Shown: positions 16,630 to 25,664, numbered from the stretch's first letter. The stretch is 64,000 nucleotides of DNA from Oscillospiraceae bacterium (GCA_020025575.1 JAHHRW010000004.1:122412-186411); one strand, 5' to 3'. The notes: generated by a model not told the origin, from the letters alone. Numbers and translations are program-made.

Positions 16630-18150
16630 TTACTTTGCCAGTTTCTTAAACTCGTCAGCTACAAACTGAACCTTAGGTCCGATAATGACCTGCACAGAGG
16701 TCTTGCCCGGACGGATAACGCCAGCAGCGCCGGAGGACTTGATCTTCTTCTCATCAACCAGCAGGCGATCCTTGACTTCCAGACGCAGACGAGTAATGCA
16801 GTTGTCGATGGAGACAACGTTTTCCTTGCCGCCAACACCCTCCAGAATGATTGCAGCCATGGCGGTGAAGTCATCGTTTGCAAGCTCAATCTTCATTTCA
16901 CTGTCCTGATCGTCTTCACGGCCGGGAGTCTTCAGATCAAACTTCTTAATAGCGAACAGGAAAATCAGGTAGAATACTACGAATGCAGCAAGACCCAAAG
17001 GCAGGATCAGCCATGTGTTGGCAGCTGCGGGCAGCTTTGCGGAGAAGAGCAGGTCGGTCAGACCGGCGGAGAAACAGAAACCTGCACGGAAACCCAGACC
17101 GACGGTAACAGCAGCGAAGATGCCGTACAGCAGAGCGTAAACAACATACAGGGGGAATGCCAGGAACATGAATGCGAACTCGAAGGGCTCGGTGACGCCG
17201 CACAGAAATGCACAGACAGCAGCGGAACCAACGATACCGATGGTAGCCTTACGCTTCTTTGTCTTAGCAGTCTGGATCATAGCCACAGCAGCACCGGCGA
17301 TACCGAACATCATGCAGGGGAAGAAACCAGCCATGTAGGAGCCGACGGACCAGTTGATGAGGGTGCCATTTGCCATGGTATCGCCCTCAACCTGAGCAGC
17401 CCAATAAGCGGTCAGGTCACCCAGACCAATGGTGTCAAACCAGAACACGTTGTTCAGGGCGTGATGCAGACCGGTGGGGATCAGCAGACGGTTCAGGAAA
17501 GCGTACAGACCAACACCAACAACGCCGAGGCTCTTGATGCTATTGCCAATCCAAACCAGGCCACCGAAGACGATGGGCCAGACGAACAGCAGAACAACAG
17601 CTGCCAGGATGGAAACGACGCCGGTTACGATCGCAACGGAGCGCTTGCCGGAGAAGAATGCCAAAACATCAGGCAGTTTGGTGGACTTGAACTTGTTGTA
17701 GCAAACTGCACCAATGATACCGCAGAGGATGCCGATGAAAGGATTTTGAATCTTGTCAAATGCGATCTTGGTGGCGGTGTTTGCCAGAGTGCCGTCCTCT
17801 GCAAACTGGAACAAACCGGGATTGATGGTAGAAACAACTGCGGTAGACAGCAGGTTTGTAATCATCAGCCAGCTAACCAGACCAGCCAGACCGGCGGTAC
17901 CGTCATTGTCGTCAGCCAGACCGACTGCAACGCCGATAGCAAACAAAAGATGCATGTTATCGATCAGAGCGCCACCGGCTTTAACCAGGAAAAAGCCGAT
18001 ATTGTAGACCAAACCGGATGTAGCAGCTTCAGGCACGCCCATAACGCCGGGGGCAATGGCGTAGCCCAAGCCCATCAGAATGCCGCAAATAGGAAGACAG
18101 GCGACAGGCAACATAAGAGCTTTGCCCAACTTCTGAAGATATTTCATCAT
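16630..18150 (-). CDS. PTS EIICB, glucose/N-acetylglucosamine family
   Basis: Membrane sugar permease and phosphotransfer domain, 506 residues. The EIIC part (about 1-400, ten or so membrane segments) has the family sequences GLHHALNNVFWFD and GVTEPFEFAF. The EIIB domain at the C terminus carries the phosphorylated Cys451 in NCITRLRLE. No EIIA is attached, which fits the separate crr gene upstream. Closest in layout to NagE/PtsG-type EIICB; sugar choice between glucose and GlcNAc is not certain. AAGGAGGAAC precedes the start. A 130-base gap to ptsH holds two short hairpins without T-runs. Confidence 0.88.
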   Translation of the reverse strand: MMKYLQKLGKALMLPVACLPICGILMGLGYAIAPGVMGVPEAATSGLVYNIGFFLVKAGGALIDNMHLLFAIGVAVGLADDNDGTAGLAGLVSWLMITNLLSTAVVSTINPGLFQFAEDGTLANTATKIAFDKIQNPFIGILCGIIGAVCYNKFKSTKLPDVLAFFSGKRSVAIVTGVVSILAAVVLLFVWPIVFGGLVWIGNSIKSLGVVGVGLYAFLNRLLIPTGLHHALNNVFWFDTIGLGDLTAYWAAQVEGDTMANGTLINWSVGSYMAGFFPCMMFGIAGAAVAMIQTAKTKKRKATIGIVGSAAVCAFLCGVTEPFEFAFMFLAFPLYVVYALLYGIFAAVTVGLGFRAGFCFSAGLTDLLFSAKLPAAANTWLILPLGLAAFVVFYLIFLFAIKKFDLKTPGREDDQDSEMKIELANDDFTAMAAIILEGVGGKENVVSIDNCITRLRLEVKDRLLVDEKKIKSSGAAGVIRPGKTSVQVIIGPKVQFVADEFKKLAK

Positions 18151-18280
18151 AAGAAATGTTCCTCCTTAATTCTCTTTTGCCGTTTATTCACGACCGCCGG
18201 CCCACAGCGGTCATTGTGGCCGTATAAAATTGTGGGATATTGCAATCCCGGGGTGACCAAACAGAATTGGTCGAATGTCA

Positions 18281-18538
18281 TTACAGATTGGCTTCTAAGA
18301 AAGCCTTCAGCTCGGTAGCTGCCTTTTCTTCGTCAGCACCGTCGCAGGTAATGGTCAGCTCCATACCGCTCTTTGCGGCCAGTCGCATAACAGCCATCAG
18401 CCGCTTTGCATCTGCTTTGCCAGTGGGAGCGGTCAGCGTGACAGAGCAGGCGTAGCCGGCAACTGCCTTAACAAGCATTCCGGCGGGACGGGCGTGCAGT
18501 CCCATGGGGTCCTGAATCACATGTGTAAATTCTTTCAC
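18281..18538 (-). CDS. ptsH: Phosphocarrier protein HPr
   Basis: Small PTS phosphocarrier, 85 residues, with the active-site His15 in GLHARPAGML. The position of the regulatory Ser46 of Firmicutes HPr is Arg46 here (AKRLMAV where others have LKSIMGV), so phosphorylation by HPr kinase at that site would not be possible. It starts at GTG 18538 behind GAGGT, three bases past the stop codon of ptsI, so translation is coupled. Other genomes often carry a second HPr with Ser46; this window cannot show that. Confidence 0.93.
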   Translation of the reverse strand: MKEFTHVIQDPMGLHARPAGMLVKAVAGYACSVTLTAPTGKADAKRLMAVMRLAAKSGMELTITCDGADEEKAATELKAFLEANL

Positions 18539-18541
18539 GGT

Positions 18542-20155
18542 TTATACCTCACTTTCGCATACGAGCCTGCGGGTTTCCAGTACACGACCGGGAGCCATGC
18601 TCAGCTCGGTGTAGCCCATTTTAATGAATGTTTCGGTCAGCTTGGGATCAGCGCCCAACTCACCGCAGATACCGGCCCAGATTCCGGCCTCATTTGCGGA
18701 TTTGGCAATATGGGCAAGCAGAGCCATCAGTGCAGGATGGTACGGATCGTAGAAATCCCCCAATTTTGCATTCTGACGGTCAACCGCCAGGGTGTATTGG
18801 GTCAAATCGTTGGTACCAACGCTGAAAAATGCGGCTTCCTTAGCCAGCTCATGGGCAAGGACAGCTGCGGCGGGGGTCTCGACCATTACGCCGATGGGAA
18901 CCTCCCTGACGGGCAGTCCCTCAGCAATCAGCTCCTGCTGGATCTGTGCGCAGAGCGCTTTTGCTTTCTTTAGTTCCCAGACGGATGCAACCATGGGGAA
19001 CATAATACTCAGGTTGCCGTAGGCACTTGCACGATAAATTGCACGCAGCTGGGGACGGAAGATATCTTCGCGGGTCAGGCAGATACGCAGACCACGCAGT
19101 CCCAAAGCCGGATTCTCTTCGTGCTCCAGGCCCATATAGGAAACCTGCTTATCAGCGCCAATATCCAGAGTGCGGATCACGACGGGGCGTTCGCCCATGA
19201 TCTGGCCAACCTTCTTGTATGCCTCAAAAAGCTCATCCTCGGTGGGTAGCGTGTCCCGGCCCAGATACAGGAATTCGCTGCGCATCAGACCAACGCCTTC
19301 TGCATCGGCAGCAACAGCAGCCTCAGCATCCTCAGGACAGCCGATATTGGCGCACAGAAGAACCTTCTTTCCGGACTTCGTAACGCTTTCTCTGCCACGA
19401 TAGGCTTCCAGCGCGGCACAATCTGCAGCAGCCTCAGCCTGCTTGGTTTTCAGCATGGTCATAGTCTGCTCATCGGGGTCGGCATACCAGTTGCCGGTAA
19501 AGCCGTCTACTGCCAGAACACTGCAGTTTTCGGCATCATCAAGTTCGATATCAGCCTGAACCAGAGAAGGAATGTTCAGTGTTCGAGCCAAAATAGCAGT
19601 ATGGCTGGAAGAAGAACCCTGACGGGTGATAAATGCCAGAATCCGTTCGCGGGGGAGCTGAATGGTTTCACTGGGAGCCAGATCCTCTGCAACCAGCAGA
19701 AAGCTGCCCTCAGGCAACTGAAAACCGGTATTGCCGCAGAGAATATCATAAATTCTCTGAGACAGATCCCGAATGTCAGCCGAGCGGGCTTTCATGTACT
19801 CGTCATCCAGCGCAGCAAAGAACTGGGCGAATTCCTCGCCGCAATCCAGTGCAGCAGTGGCAGCGGCAGCACCATCTGCAATAGCAGCAGAAACGGCGTC
19901 CAAATAGTCCAAATCATCCAGCATGAGCATTTGAACCTCGATGATTGCAGCCTGATCTTCACCTAATTGGGCAACGGCTCTATCATATAGATTCTGAAGT
20001 TGCTGACGAGCAGTTTCCCGGGCATCGTCAAATTTCTTTTGTTCAGCTTCCGGGTTGCTGCAGGCAACGGGCTGAATGCGCTCACTTTTGCGGTAAACGA
20101 CGGCGGGCCCAATGGCTACGCCTTTGAATACGGGTAAACCTTGTCCTTGTTTCAT
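18542..20155 (-). CDS. ptsI: PTS enzyme I
   Basis: PEP-protein phosphotransferase that passes phosphate from PEP to HPr. It is 537 residues from ATG 20155, chosen because AGGAGAATCC sits directly ahead; an upstream ATG at 20182 lies inside the crr gene. Active-site His185 is in GSSSSHTAILAR, and the PEP-binding half shows SEFLYLGRDTLPTE, GTNDLTQYTLAVDR and Cys497 in GICGELGAD. Length is slightly below the usual 570. It follows crr by 16 bases. Confidence 0.96.
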   Translation of the reverse strand: MKQGQGLPVFKGVAIGPAVVYRKSERIQPVACSNPEAEQKKFDDARETARQQLQNLYDRAVAQLGEDQAAIIEVQMLMLDDLDYLDAVSAAIADGAAAATAALDCGEEFAQFFAALDDEYMKARSADIRDLSQRIYDILCGNTGFQLPEGSFLLVAEDLAPSETIQLPRERILAFITRQGSSSSHTAILARTLNIPSLVQADIELDDAENCSVLAVDGFTGNWYADPDEQTMTMLKTKQAEAAADCAALEAYRGRESVTKSGKKVLLCANIGCPEDAEAAVAADAEGVGLMRSEFLYLGRDTLPTEDELFEAYKKVGQIMGERPVVIRTLDIGADKQVSYMGLEHEENPALGLRGLRICLTREDIFRPQLRAIYRASAYGNLSIMFPMVASVWELKKAKALCAQIQQELIAEGLPVREVPIGVMVETPAAAVLAHELAKEAAFFSVGTNDLTQYTLAVDRQNAKLGDFYDPYHPALMALLAHIAKSANEAGIWAGICGELGADPKLTETFIKMGYTELSMAPGRVLETRRLVCESEV

Positions 20156-20171
20156 TGGATTCTCCTGCGTG

Positions 20172-20657
20172 TTACTTGGCAAGTTCGATCACTACATCTG
20201 TAGTGGTAACACTTTTTCCGGTATGGGTTTTGAAAGTGGAATACTCAGAGCTGTTGCAGACCAGCATAGGTGTAATGGTGTTGAAACCTGCAGCCTTGAC
20301 AGAATCCAGATCGACTTCAATCAACAGCTGGCCTTTCTTGACCTTGTCACCGTTCTTGGCGTGGACGGTGAAGTGCTTGCCCTCCAGACTTACGGTTTCT
20401 AGACCCACATGAATCAGAATCTCTGCGCCACAATCAGCAACCAGACTCACAGCGTGACCGGTGGTGAACATCATGTCCACAGTGGCATCGCAGGGAGCGC
20501 AGACCTTACCATCGGTGGGGTTAATGGCAATGCCATCTCCCAACAGACCTTCGGAGAAGGTAGGATCGGGAACAACTGAAACGGGAACTGCCTCGCCGGC
20601 AATTGGAGCGCACAGTTGATCTAGGGGTTTACTGAACAGTTTGTTAAAAAATCCCAT
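20172..20657 (-). CDS. crr: PTS EIIA, glucose type
   Basis: Cytosolic sugar-PTS component that receives phosphate from HPr. 161 residues, with the two family histidines His68 (TTGHAVSL) and His83 (ILIHVGLET); the second is the phosphorylated one. First gene of the crr-ptsI-ptsH-EIICB run, all on the minus strand. AAGGAA precedes ATG 20657. A roughly 147-base leader follows the predicted start of transcription and holds short hairpins, one of them GGGG/CCCC followed by TTTT, which might serve antitermination. Confidence 0.93.
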   Translation of the reverse strand: MGFFNKLFSKPLDQLCAPIAGEAVPVSVVPDPTFSEGLLGDGIAINPTDGKVCAPCDATVDMMFTTGHAVSLVADCGAEILIHVGLETVSLEGKHFTVHAKNGDKVKKGQLLIEVDLDSVKAAGFNTITPMLVCNSSEYSTFKTHTGKSVTTTDVVIELAK

Positions 20658-20810
20658 GATTTTCCTTCTTTCATTCAGGAGTACAGACCTGCCTGCAAAA
20701 GGCGGGGTGTCTCCCCTGATCTAATGAGATATTGGGGCATTTCCCAATGCTTTTTTATAGTGACAAAAAAGACTTAAATGGTAAAACACTGCAATCTCTT
20801 TCTAGATATA

Positions 20811-20839
20811 AGAATATCAATTTGGTGAGAAAAAGTCAA
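20811..20839 (-). promoter_or_regulatory. Promoter of the PTS operon
   Basis: TTGACT (20834-20839) and TATTCT (20811-20816) on the minus strand with a 17-base spacer. Confidence 0.65.
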
Positions 20840-21112
20840 CTATTTATAAATGACGCAAAGCATTTTGTTCATTGTGTACAACTTTTTGCGGGGTTGCTAA
20901 GATTTTTTCGAAAATTCTGGTTTCGTATTTTGTATTTATTTTGGATAATTTTGGTAAAAAATGGGAAAATCTTCAAACATGAAAAAAACAAATTGAAAAT
21001 GATAAAGATAAGGTTTGTAAGGGAACATGTCTCTGGGAAATTGAGTGGAAACAGTGTTGCCAGGAGCAAATATTTCATGATACAATAAGCACAATAAAGG
21101 AGGTATAAGGTC
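20840..21112. other. AT-rich intergenic region between crr and the ArsC-like gene
   Basis: The whole gap is 20658-21112. It holds the PTS operon leader and promoter, then a long A/T-rich stretch with no convincing gene: an open frame on the plus strand there has no ribosome site and a composition typical of non-coding DNA. ACAATAAGCACAATAAAGGAGG at the right edge supplies the ribosome site of the next gene. Confidence 0.6.
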
Positions 21113-21463
21113 ATGCTATTTTTAGAATATCCAACCTGCAGCACCTGCCAGAAGGCTAAAAGGTGGCTGGATGACAATGGGTTTTCATATGAAGACAGAC
21201 ACATTAAGCAGATGAATCCAACATACGAGGAGTTGAAACAGTGGTTTGCGCTCAGCGGCCTGCCCTTGAAACGGTTCTTTAACACCAGTGGATTGGTATA
21301 TAAATCTCTGGGACTAAAGGATAAGCTTGCATCTATGACAGAGGAAGAGCAACTAAAGCTGTTAGCGACGGATGGTATGCTTGTGAAACGTCCAATTGTC
21401 GTTCGTGAAGATCTCGTTTTGGTGGGGTTTCGGGAAAAAGAATGGGCTGAAAAGCTATTGTGA
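21113..21463 (+). CDS. ArsC/Spx-family thioredoxin-like protein
   Basis: 116 residues with the ArsC/Spx fold. The N-terminal CSTC motif places Cys9 and Cys12 after the first strand, and KRPIVVRED near residue 90 matches the conserved loop of the family. AAAGGAGGTATAAGG precedes the start. Members include arsenate reductase, the RNA-polymerase regulator Spx and uncharacterised YffB/YusI-type proteins. There are no arsenic genes nearby, so a reductase or stress-related role is as likely as arsenate reduction. Confidence 0.85.
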   Translation: MLFLEYPTCSTCQKAKRWLDDNGFSYEDRHIKQMNPTYEELKQWFALSGLPLKRFFNTSGLVYKSLGLKDKLASMTEEEQLKLLATDGMLVKRPIVVREDLVLVGFREKEWAEKLL

Positions 21464-21502
21464 AAACATAAGACCGGCTGCATTGCAGTCGGTCTTATGT
21501 TT
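21464..21502. terminator. Bidirectional terminator
   Basis: A 13-base stem, AAACATAAGACCG / CGGTCTTATGTTT, with further pairing inside lies between two convergent genes. Confidence 0.85.
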
Positions 21503-21998
21503 AGTTTATTTGAGGGATCTGGCGTCCTAATATGGCCTGAATTTGATCAGCACTGGCGTCATTTGGGTGTTCATCGAGAAAATGAATGAATTTCATAGCG
21601 TTGGCAGTACCGATTTCCATCCACTGGTCATTGCCCATGCGTAAATACCGGTGACCCAGTAAATAATACTGATAAGTAAGATCGTTCGAGTATGTAACAG
21701 TGATGGTATAGTAGCTTTGACCATCGTGTAAATTCGGTTGACGATCGGGAGTGTCTTTTGTCTGAAAGCTGCGCAGCAGTGTTAAAAGCGCACCAATATT
21801 TTCTTCAGAAGAATAGTGTCGTGCGTGGCTGGGATTGTCTGGATAAAAACTGATCTCCATCTGTTTAACCAGTTTTGCCGGACCTGAAAACCCTGGAGAA
21901 GTGGAGAGGGGCAATGTTTGCATCATATCGTCTAATCCGCAGCCGCTAAGGCTGGTCGTGAAAAACACAAGCAAAAAAACAATCAGTTTCACTTTCAT
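21501..21998 (-). CDS. Small lipoprotein of unknown function
   Basis: 165 residues with a classic lipoprotein signal: MKVKLIVFLLVFF, then LSGC with Cys20 as the lipid-bearing residue. The mature part looks mixed alpha/beta and has DGQSYYTITVTYSNDL, reminiscent of small secreted beta-strand domains of Clostridia. GAGGGA precedes ATG 21998. It starts nine bases after the stop codon of a 53-residue gene, so the two are probably coupled. Confidence 0.8.
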   Translation of the reverse strand: MKVKLIVFLLVFFTTSLSGCGLDDMMQTLPLSTSPGFSGPAKLVKQMEISFYPDNPSHARHYSSEENIGALLTLLRSFQTKDTPDRQPNLHDGQSYYTITVTYSNDLTYQYYLLGHRYLRMGNDQWMEIGTANAMKFIHFLDEHPNDASADQIQAILGRQIPQIN

Positions 21999-22007
21999 AG
22001 AAGTCCC

Positions 22008-22169
22008 TCACTGAAAACGAAAGCCGGATTGGACGAGAATTCTTAGGTTTGCTTGGTAGTTATCCTGAGAATGAAAGTATACGACATCGTATCCGGTTAC
22101 CGGATGAAAGGATACTACCGAGTGGTCCCAATTGACCCATAGCTGGTATCCGGTGGTTTGTTCTGTCAT
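22008..22169 (-). CDS. Small protein of 53 residues upstream of the lipoprotein
   Basis: ATG 22169 is preceded by AAGGGGG at eight bases and the frame runs to TGA 22008-22010. The protein starts MTEQTTGYQLWVNWDH and contains VVYFHSQDNYQANLRIL, rich in aromatic residues, with no signal peptide or membrane segment. The tight spacing to the lipoprotein gene and the good ribosome site make it a likely real gene. I do not recognise a family. Confidence 0.65.
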   Translation of the reverse strand: MTEQTTGYQLWVNWDHSVVSFHPVTGYDVVYFHSQDNYQANLRILVQSGFRFQ

Positions 22170-22344
22170 AGTCGCATCCCCCTTTATTTGTCTTGGATAG
22201 CTTTATTATAATCACTTTGTGTCTAGAATGATATCTATTTGAAACAACATTAAGAATATTTAAGATTAGTTTTAAGAAGTCATAAGAATCATTTTGGGGA
22301 AATAAGGTCATAACCGGATATCAGATTGTGGGGATGGATAAAAT

Positions 22345-22374
22345 ATAACCGCCGGCAGAAAAGCCGGCGGTTAT
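22345..22374 (-). terminator. Terminator of the CofE-like gene
   Basis: Twelve-base stem ATAACCGCCGGC / GCCGGCGGTTAT, then TTTTATCC on the minus strand. Confidence 0.85.
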
Positions 22375-22383
22375 CGCAGTATC

Positions 22384-23094
22384 TTATTTTACGACACGAA
22401 TGACACCCATAGGAGTCTGCTGATCGTCCTGACCCAGCGGGTTGTCCTTTAGAATCCGGACATACAGGTCTTTATCCATGCTGGGATCGCTGACACCCAG
22501 AATCTGACCTTCCAGATCGTTGATATCGACAACCATAGCTCTGTGACCGATCTTTGCTGCAACATCCTTTGCAACCTGATCGGGATTCAGGGGGCCGAGA
22601 ACAACGTACTGGTTATAGGGAGGAATGGTGTTATGGCAGGGGCCATCAATAGAGCGAGCTTTGTAGCCGGCGACCTGATAGAACCAGCCCTTTTTGTGGA
22701 AGATTTTTTTGCCGATGACAGAAACAAAAGCGGCAAACAGAATCTTGAGAACACCGCATTCGACCAGAGCGCATTCCATGGTTTCTGGCATGCCCAAACC
22801 AATACCGTGGGGGGTCTTGGTGACATGATTGCTGAGCCATACAGCCAGCTTTCTGGGCTTGATGTCCTTCAGGGGAATGGCGCGGCCGGGCTGGGTGCAG
22901 GCAACGCATTTTTCGGAGATGAACAGAATATCGTCGGGCTCGGTGAGGACGGGCGTGCCATACTGATCGGCAACAGCGACAATATCATCTTCCAGGGTGA
23001 CCAGATGGGTCTTGATGGGCAGGCGCTGGTAAGAAACACCGTCGATGGTTGTTACACCCTGTTTGCCCTCGTTGGGCTTTAATTCCTGAGCCAT
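22384..23094 (-). CDS. F420-0:gamma-glutamyl ligase-like protein
   Basis: 236 residues resembling CofE, which in F420-making organisms adds glutamate to the deazaflavin cofactor. Visible family sequences are THLVTLEDDIV, the early SEKCVAC, and GPLNPDQVAKDVA. No F420 synthesis genes lie nearby, and Clostridia of this kind are not known F420 producers, so the true substrate is unclear; related proteins are widespread in Clostridia as unassigned homologues. ATG 23094 follows AGAAGGAAG; an ATG at 23136 has nothing in front. Confidence 0.8.
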   Translation of the reverse strand: MAQELKPNEGKQGVTTIDGVSYQRLPIKTHLVTLEDDIVAVADQYGTPVLTEPDDILFISEKCVACTQPGRAIPLKDIKPRKLAVWLSNHVTKTPHGIGLGMPETMECALVECGVLKILFAAFVSVIGKKIFHKKGWFYQVAGYKARSIDGPCHNTIPPYNQYVVLGPLNPDQVAKDVAAKIGHRAMVVDINDLEGQILGVSDPSMDKDLYVRILKDNPLGQDDQQTPMGVIRVVK

Positions 23095-23296
23095 AATTTC
23101 TTCCTTCTTTCTGGTGATTATCACATTTTTTGTCATTTTTCTGTACGATATAAGTATATCAAATATCAGAGGATTGTCAAGAATATCACATAGCTGCTTT
23201 TAAAAACAGTTTTCCCGATTTTCAGAAATTCACCAACTTTTATTCTGCAGGTATTCTGTGACTTTTGTATTATAGCACATCTGTCAAGACTAGAGT

Positions 23297-23325
23297 AAAG
23301 CCCCACATAACGAATGTGGGGCTTT
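23297..23325 (-). terminator. Terminator of the DUF1576 gene
   Basis: Twelve-base stem AAAGCCCCACAT / ATGTGGGGCTTT just past the stop codon. Confidence 0.85.
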
Positions 23326-23348
23326 GTGTGTTGTACAATTGAGGAATG

Positions 23349-24689
23349 TTAGGACTTTGCTTGAATGGTCTTGCGCTCAATCTTGGTCTTACAGAAACGT
23401 TCCAGCTGAGGAACGATCATCACACAGACCAGTGCAGCGGTAAATCCGCCGTTATACAGACAGAAACCGCCATGCAGAGAGGGCAGAACCGTTACCATGC
23501 ACAGGTGGAGTGCTGCGGCAATCATACCGGCCAGAACACCATATCTGCCGCAAATGGGGGAAAGACCTGTTGCAAAACATAGACCTACGGCAATTGGCTG
23601 TGCATAGAGAACATTCTGGAAGTTTCCGCCCAGAGCATTGGAAATTGCGCCGAGTCCAAAGGATGCAGCAACATAACCCAGCATAATGGGCAGAACGGTC
23701 AGGGGATTGCTGCCACATCCACAGCAGGAAACCACGCAGAAGATACAGCCAAAGGTAATGCCGTTCATGGGGATGCCGATGAGATTATAGTAAAGCAGAA
23801 TGCAACATCCCAATATACCCATGTTCATCAGCAGAGGGCCAGGACCGTATTGCTTTAGGTAATCTGCCTGATAGTTGTCGGCAGTCATCAGATGCCAATA
23901 CTCTTTCCATGTACCCTTCCACAGGAACTGTCCACAAAGAATTGCAGCGATGAACAAGAAAAGGCAGAAAGTGTTGACAATCAGAGGAGAGGCAACCTGC
24001 AATGTTGCAGGGTCGGGAACCTTAGGAATTGCCAGTCCCAAGGTGCTGTAGAGAACCGCCTGGAGCATAAAGGAAATGAGACCCAGAGGCAATGCAGCAG
24101 AGTAAAGGTCAAAGTCCTTATGCACCTTACCGGAATGAGCAATGCCCGCAGGCATACATACGCCGATCAGAATACCCACGATGCAGCCTAGAAGGATTCC
24201 ATGCCAGGTGAAACCGACGACCTCCTGATAGGGATAACGAATGAACAGGTCTGTAATAAGCGGGGCGGCACCGGTGGAAAAGAGCATTGCATTGACTTGT
24301 TTGCCGAGAGCCTCGTGTTTGATGAAACAGTATAGTAGTACACCTAAGAAACTAGGCAGGATGTTCAGCAGGTTGATACCCCAAGTGGTAAAACCGGTTA
24401 CCAGCAGAAAAGCAAGAATGGTTTTCTGATTTGGCTGGGATTCTGGCAGGCAAAAGATTGCTAAACAGAACATGCCAACCAATGCGGAATTGAGGAACGT
24501 AGCTGCATATCCGCCCACGGCAAAGTAGTTTGTGGTGACCTTAGAAGGCTGGGACATGATTTGCCACAATCCAGAAAACATGGTGTTTCTATCGGGCATT
24601 AAAAAGGCGGCGATCAGGAAACAGAGATAGATACAGAAGAAAAACAATTTTAGAAACTGTTTATCGGAGAGTTTGTTCACAGATTTCAT
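23349..24689 (-). CDS. DUF1576 membrane protein
   Basis: 446 residues with about ten hydrophobic segments, including a Cys/Gly-rich stretch VVSCCGCGSNPLTVLPIMLGY, characteristic of the DUF1576 family found mainly in Clostridia. The function is not known; a transporter role is plausible but unproven. GGGGGAATTC precedes the start. It lies downstream of folD in the same direction, but a terminator separates them. Confidence 0.8.
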   Translation of the reverse strand: MKSVNKLSDKQFLKLFFFCIYLCFLIAAFLMPDRNTMFSGLWQIMSQPSKVTTNYFAVGGYAATFLNSALVGMFCLAIFCLPESQPNQKTILAFLLVTGFTTWGINLLNILPSFLGVLLYCFIKHEALGKQVNAMLFSTGAAPLITDLFIRYPYQEVVGFTWHGILLGCIVGILIGVCMPAGIAHSGKVHKDFDLYSAALPLGLISFMLQAVLYSTLGLAIPKVPDPATLQVASPLIVNTFCLFLFIAAILCGQFLWKGTWKEYWHLMTADNYQADYLKQYGPGPLLMNMGILGCCILLYYNLIGIPMNGITFGCIFCVVSCCGCGSNPLTVLPIMLGYVAASFGLGAISNALGGNFQNVLYAQPIAVGLCFATGLSPICGRYGVLAGMIAAALHLCMVTVLPSLHGGFCLYNGGFTAALVCVMIVPQLERFCKTKIERKTIQAKS

Positions 24690-24712
24690 AAGAATTCCCC
24701 CTTAAACGAAGA

Positions 24713-24750
24713 AAGACGTTCAGCGGAAAAACTTTCTGCTGAACGCCTTA
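24713..24750 (-). terminator. Terminator after folD
   Basis: GTTCAGCGGAAA / TTTCTGCTGAAC stem with one mismatch and flanking A/T, between folD and the DUF1576 gene. Confidence 0.75.
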
Positions 24751-24759
24751 TTTTTTGGC

Positions 24760-25638
24760 TTAAATTTTCTCAGCAGCCTCGACAACGTGTTTCATAAGTA
24801 CAGAGGTGGTGACACTGCCCACACCGCCGGGGACCGGGGTGATTGCATCAACGATGGGTTCCACTTCGTCAAACACTGCATCGCCAGCAATCGCACCCTT
24901 ACCGCCCTTGGCGTTGGTCTTATTCTCATCCCAGTTGATGGAAACGTCGATTACGACCTGGCCGGGGCGGACATAGTCCTTGGTCAAGCTATTCAGAACA
25001 CCGGCAGAGGATACGATAATGTCTGCGTTGCGGCAGATTTCGGCGGTATTGGGGGTCTTGGTATGGCAGGTGGTTACGGTAGCGTTTTTACCCATGAGCA
25101 TCATGGCAGCAGGCTTACCGACAACCAGGCTGCGACCAATCACAGCGGCGGACTTGCCCTTGCAGTCGATGCCATAGAAATCCAGAATTTCCATACAGGC
25201 AGCGGGGGTGCAGGGAGCGTAACCCAGATCATTCAGACCTTCAAAAACACCGGCATTGGACAGGTGTGTCATGCAGTCCACGTCCTTCTTGGGGTCCAGA
25301 CGATTGCAGATCTCGTTTTGGTCTGCTTTCAGATGCTTTGGCAGAGGACGGAACATCAAAACGCCATGGATGTTGCTGTCAGCATTGACCCGATCGATGG
25401 TCTCCATCACCAGCTCCTTGGAAGCGTCAGCGGGCAACTCAAACTTTACAATATTAACGCCGACCAGTTCAGCGCGCTTGGTAGCGCCCTTTTCGTAAGA
25501 CAGGTCGGAAGGATCAGCACCTACACGAATAATTCCCAGAGTTGGATTGACACCTTTTTCACGCAGAGCAGCAGTACGCTCCATTAAATTTGCATTCAGG
25601 GCATCGGTAACTTCTTTGCCCAACAACAGCTTAGCCAT
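24760..25638 (-). CDS. folD: Methylenetetrahydrofolate dehydrogenase/cyclohydrolase
   Basis: Bifunctional enzyme of one-carbon metabolism, 292 residues, interconverting methylene-, methenyl- and formyl-tetrahydrofolate. Catalytic Lys lies in SYEKGATKRAE (YxxxK), the dinucleotide site is VIGRSLVVGKPAAMML, and PGGVGSVTTSVLM near the end is the family signature. AGGAGG precedes ATG 25638. It follows the cyclodeaminase gene by 26 bases, so the pair is cotranscribed. Confidence 0.97.
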   Translation of the reverse strand: MAKLLLGKEVTDALNANLMERTAALREKGVNPTLGIIRVGADPSDLSYEKGATKRAELVGVNIVKFELPADASKELVMETIDRVNADSNIHGVLMFRPLPKHLKADQNEICNRLDPKKDVDCMTHLSNAGVFEGLNDLGYAPCTPAACMEILDFYGIDCKGKSAAVIGRSLVVGKPAAMMLMGKNATVTTCHTKTPNTAEICRNADIIVSSAGVLNSLTKDYVRPGQVVIDVSINWDENKTNAKGGKGAIAGDAVFDEVEPIVDAITPVPGGVGSVTTSVLMKHVVEAAEKI

Positions 25639-25664
25639 TGGAATTTCCTCCTAATATGTAATAA

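Noticed and set aside
20732..21088. 118-codon open frame in the gap before the ArsC-like gene
   Set aside because: No ribosome site, Phe/Lys/Ile-rich as expected for translated AT-rich DNA, and it covers the PTS promoter.
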